NCBI GenBank assembly: GCA_013694835.1 | Contig: JACDBP010000309.1 | Span: forward strand, 1-5,733 | Length of the DNA: 5,733 bases | Direction: 5' to 3' | From: Chloroflexota bacterium | GTDB taxonomy: Bacteria; Chloroflexota; Limnocylindria; Limnocylindrales; CSP1-4 | In this document: one piece after another, positions 5,018 through 5,733 of the stretch | How positions within the stretch are numbered: position 1 is the stretch's first letter | Layout: every line of letters starts with the position of its first letter | Made by a program: the position numbers and the translations under genes | Notes under the pieces: model-generated | What the model saw: the letters and a program-made list of their open reading frames with translations, nothing else | What the model was told of the DNA's origin: nothing | Database searches by the model: none

Positions 5018-5733
5018 TCACCCGATCCGCTGCCACGGCTCGGCGGGCCAATATGGCGGCGCTTCGAGGAACGCGCCGACCGGGCCGTCGAAGGCGACCC
5101 GGCCCTGCGCCAGGGCGACCACGCGATCGCAGGCCGGCAGCAGGCGAGGGTCGTGGGTCGCCAGGAGCTGCGCCTGGCCGATCGCACGGAGCTCGTCGAG
5201 GAGACTGATGACGGCGTCGGTGCCGCGCCGGTCAAGCCCGTAGGTCGGTTCGTCCAGCAGTAGCACCTCCGGTGCGCCCCAGCTGGCCGCCGCGAGGCTC
5301 AGGCGCCGCTGTTCGCCCTGGCTCAGACGGAACGGGTCGCGCTGCGCCAGGTCTGCGAGGCCGAAGCGCTGGAGGATGGAGGCGACCTCCGGGTCGATGG
5401 TCCTGCGCTGCCGGCCGCGAAAGCGCGGCCCGGGCACCTCCTCGACGACCGTCCGGCCGACGAAGCCTATCTCCGGATCCTGGAAGACGAGGGCGATGAG
5501 CTGCGACAGGCGCTCGCCGCGCAGACGTGCGGGATCGTGCAGCGGCGGGCTCGCGCCGTCCCCGATGCGCACCGAGCCCGAGTCGGGCCGGCGGAGTCCG
5601 GCGAGGGCGAACAGCAGCGTCGACTTGCCGGCACCGTTCGGTCCCACGAGCGCCGTTCGAGTGGCGCCGTACAGCTCCAGGTCGATGCCCTTGAGCACCG
5701 TGCGCCGGCCGCGCGCGTTCTCCAGGGGGTAGC
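5018..5733 (-). CDS. ECF transporter ATP-binding protein EcfA (5' end beyond window)
   Basis: An ABC ATPase subunit, 237 residues visible, that powers the ECF transporter formed with EcfT. Numbering from the first visible full codon: Walker A GPNGAGKST at 30-38, Q-loop VFQDP with Q84, signature LSQGEQRR at 136-143, Walker B VLLLDEP at 156-162 with catalytic E161, D-loop GLD, and H-switch histidine H193 in ATHD. The frame is open to the right edge and reads YPLENARGRRT before VLKGIDLEL, the normal lead-in of an ABC domain, so the GTG at 5698 is internal and the true start lies outside. The signature has Gln where LSGGE is usual. It could be a single-domain EcfA or the second half of a fused two-ATPase protein. 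It ends seven bases before ecfT. Confidence 0.9.
   Translation of the reverse strand, partial: YPLENARGRRTVLKGIDLELYGATRTALVGPNGAGKSTLLFALAGLRRPDSGSVRIGDGASPPLHDPARLRGERLSQLIALVFQDPEIGFVGRTVVEEVPGPRFRGRQRRTIDPEVASILQRFGLADLAQRDPFRLSQGEQRRLSLAAASWGAPEVLLLDEPTYGLDRRGTDAVISLLDELRAIGQAQLLATHDPRLLPACDRVVALAQGRVAFDGPVGAFLEAPPYWPAEPWQRIG

Noticed and set aside
5011..5235. N-terminal extension of the ecfT frame by 75 residues
   Set aside because: It overlaps the Walker B and H-switch end of ecfA, is Ser/Arg-rich and has no helix; the GTG at 5010 gives the usual EcfT length.

Overview
The window is GC-rich (roughly two thirds G+C by eye), and every gene I can support lies on the minus strand, so transcription runs from the right edge to the left. 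High GC, frequent GTG/TTG starts and a cytochrome b6-type quinol-oxidase core fit a high-GC Gram-positive-like or Chloroflexota bacterium. A Chloroflexota relative is my guess from gene content only. No rRNA, tRNA, CRISPR array, insertion sequence or phage gene is visible.

Right block (5733 to about 3636, transcribed leftward): a 5'-truncated ECF-transporter ATPase (EcfA), its transmembrane partner EcfT seven bases later, and a bacterioferritin-comigratory-protein (BCP/PrxQ) peroxiredoxin eleven bases after that. The spacing suggests one transcript. It ends at a perfect 14-bp inverted repeat with an 8-nt loop just after the peroxiredoxin stop, the best terminator candidate in the window. No substrate-binding S component is in view, so the transported micronutrient is unknown.

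Middle block (3635 to 2708): a leader of about 150 bp with one AT-rich, -10-like box, a possible leaderless 53-codon ORF, and a PIG-L/LmbE-family zinc deacetylase of unknown substrate.

Left block (2612 to 1): an electron-transfer operon. A 616-residue GltD-like flavoprotein, with N-terminal and C-terminal iron-sulfur domains, overlaps by four bases a cytochrome b6-type diheme membrane protein. That protein keeps the four heme-b histidines with b6-type spacing, and the cysteine that anchors heme ci/cn in b6f complexes. A further gene starts 18 bases after it and leaves the window after six codons; by context it may encode the missing C-terminal half of cytochrome b (subunit IV) or another complex subunit. 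My inference is a module in which a pyridine-nucleotide or ferredoxin-linked flavo-iron-sulfur protein exchanges electrons with a membrane quinone through a cytochrome b core. This is the most interesting part of the window. No Rieske protein or cytochrome c gene is visible here.
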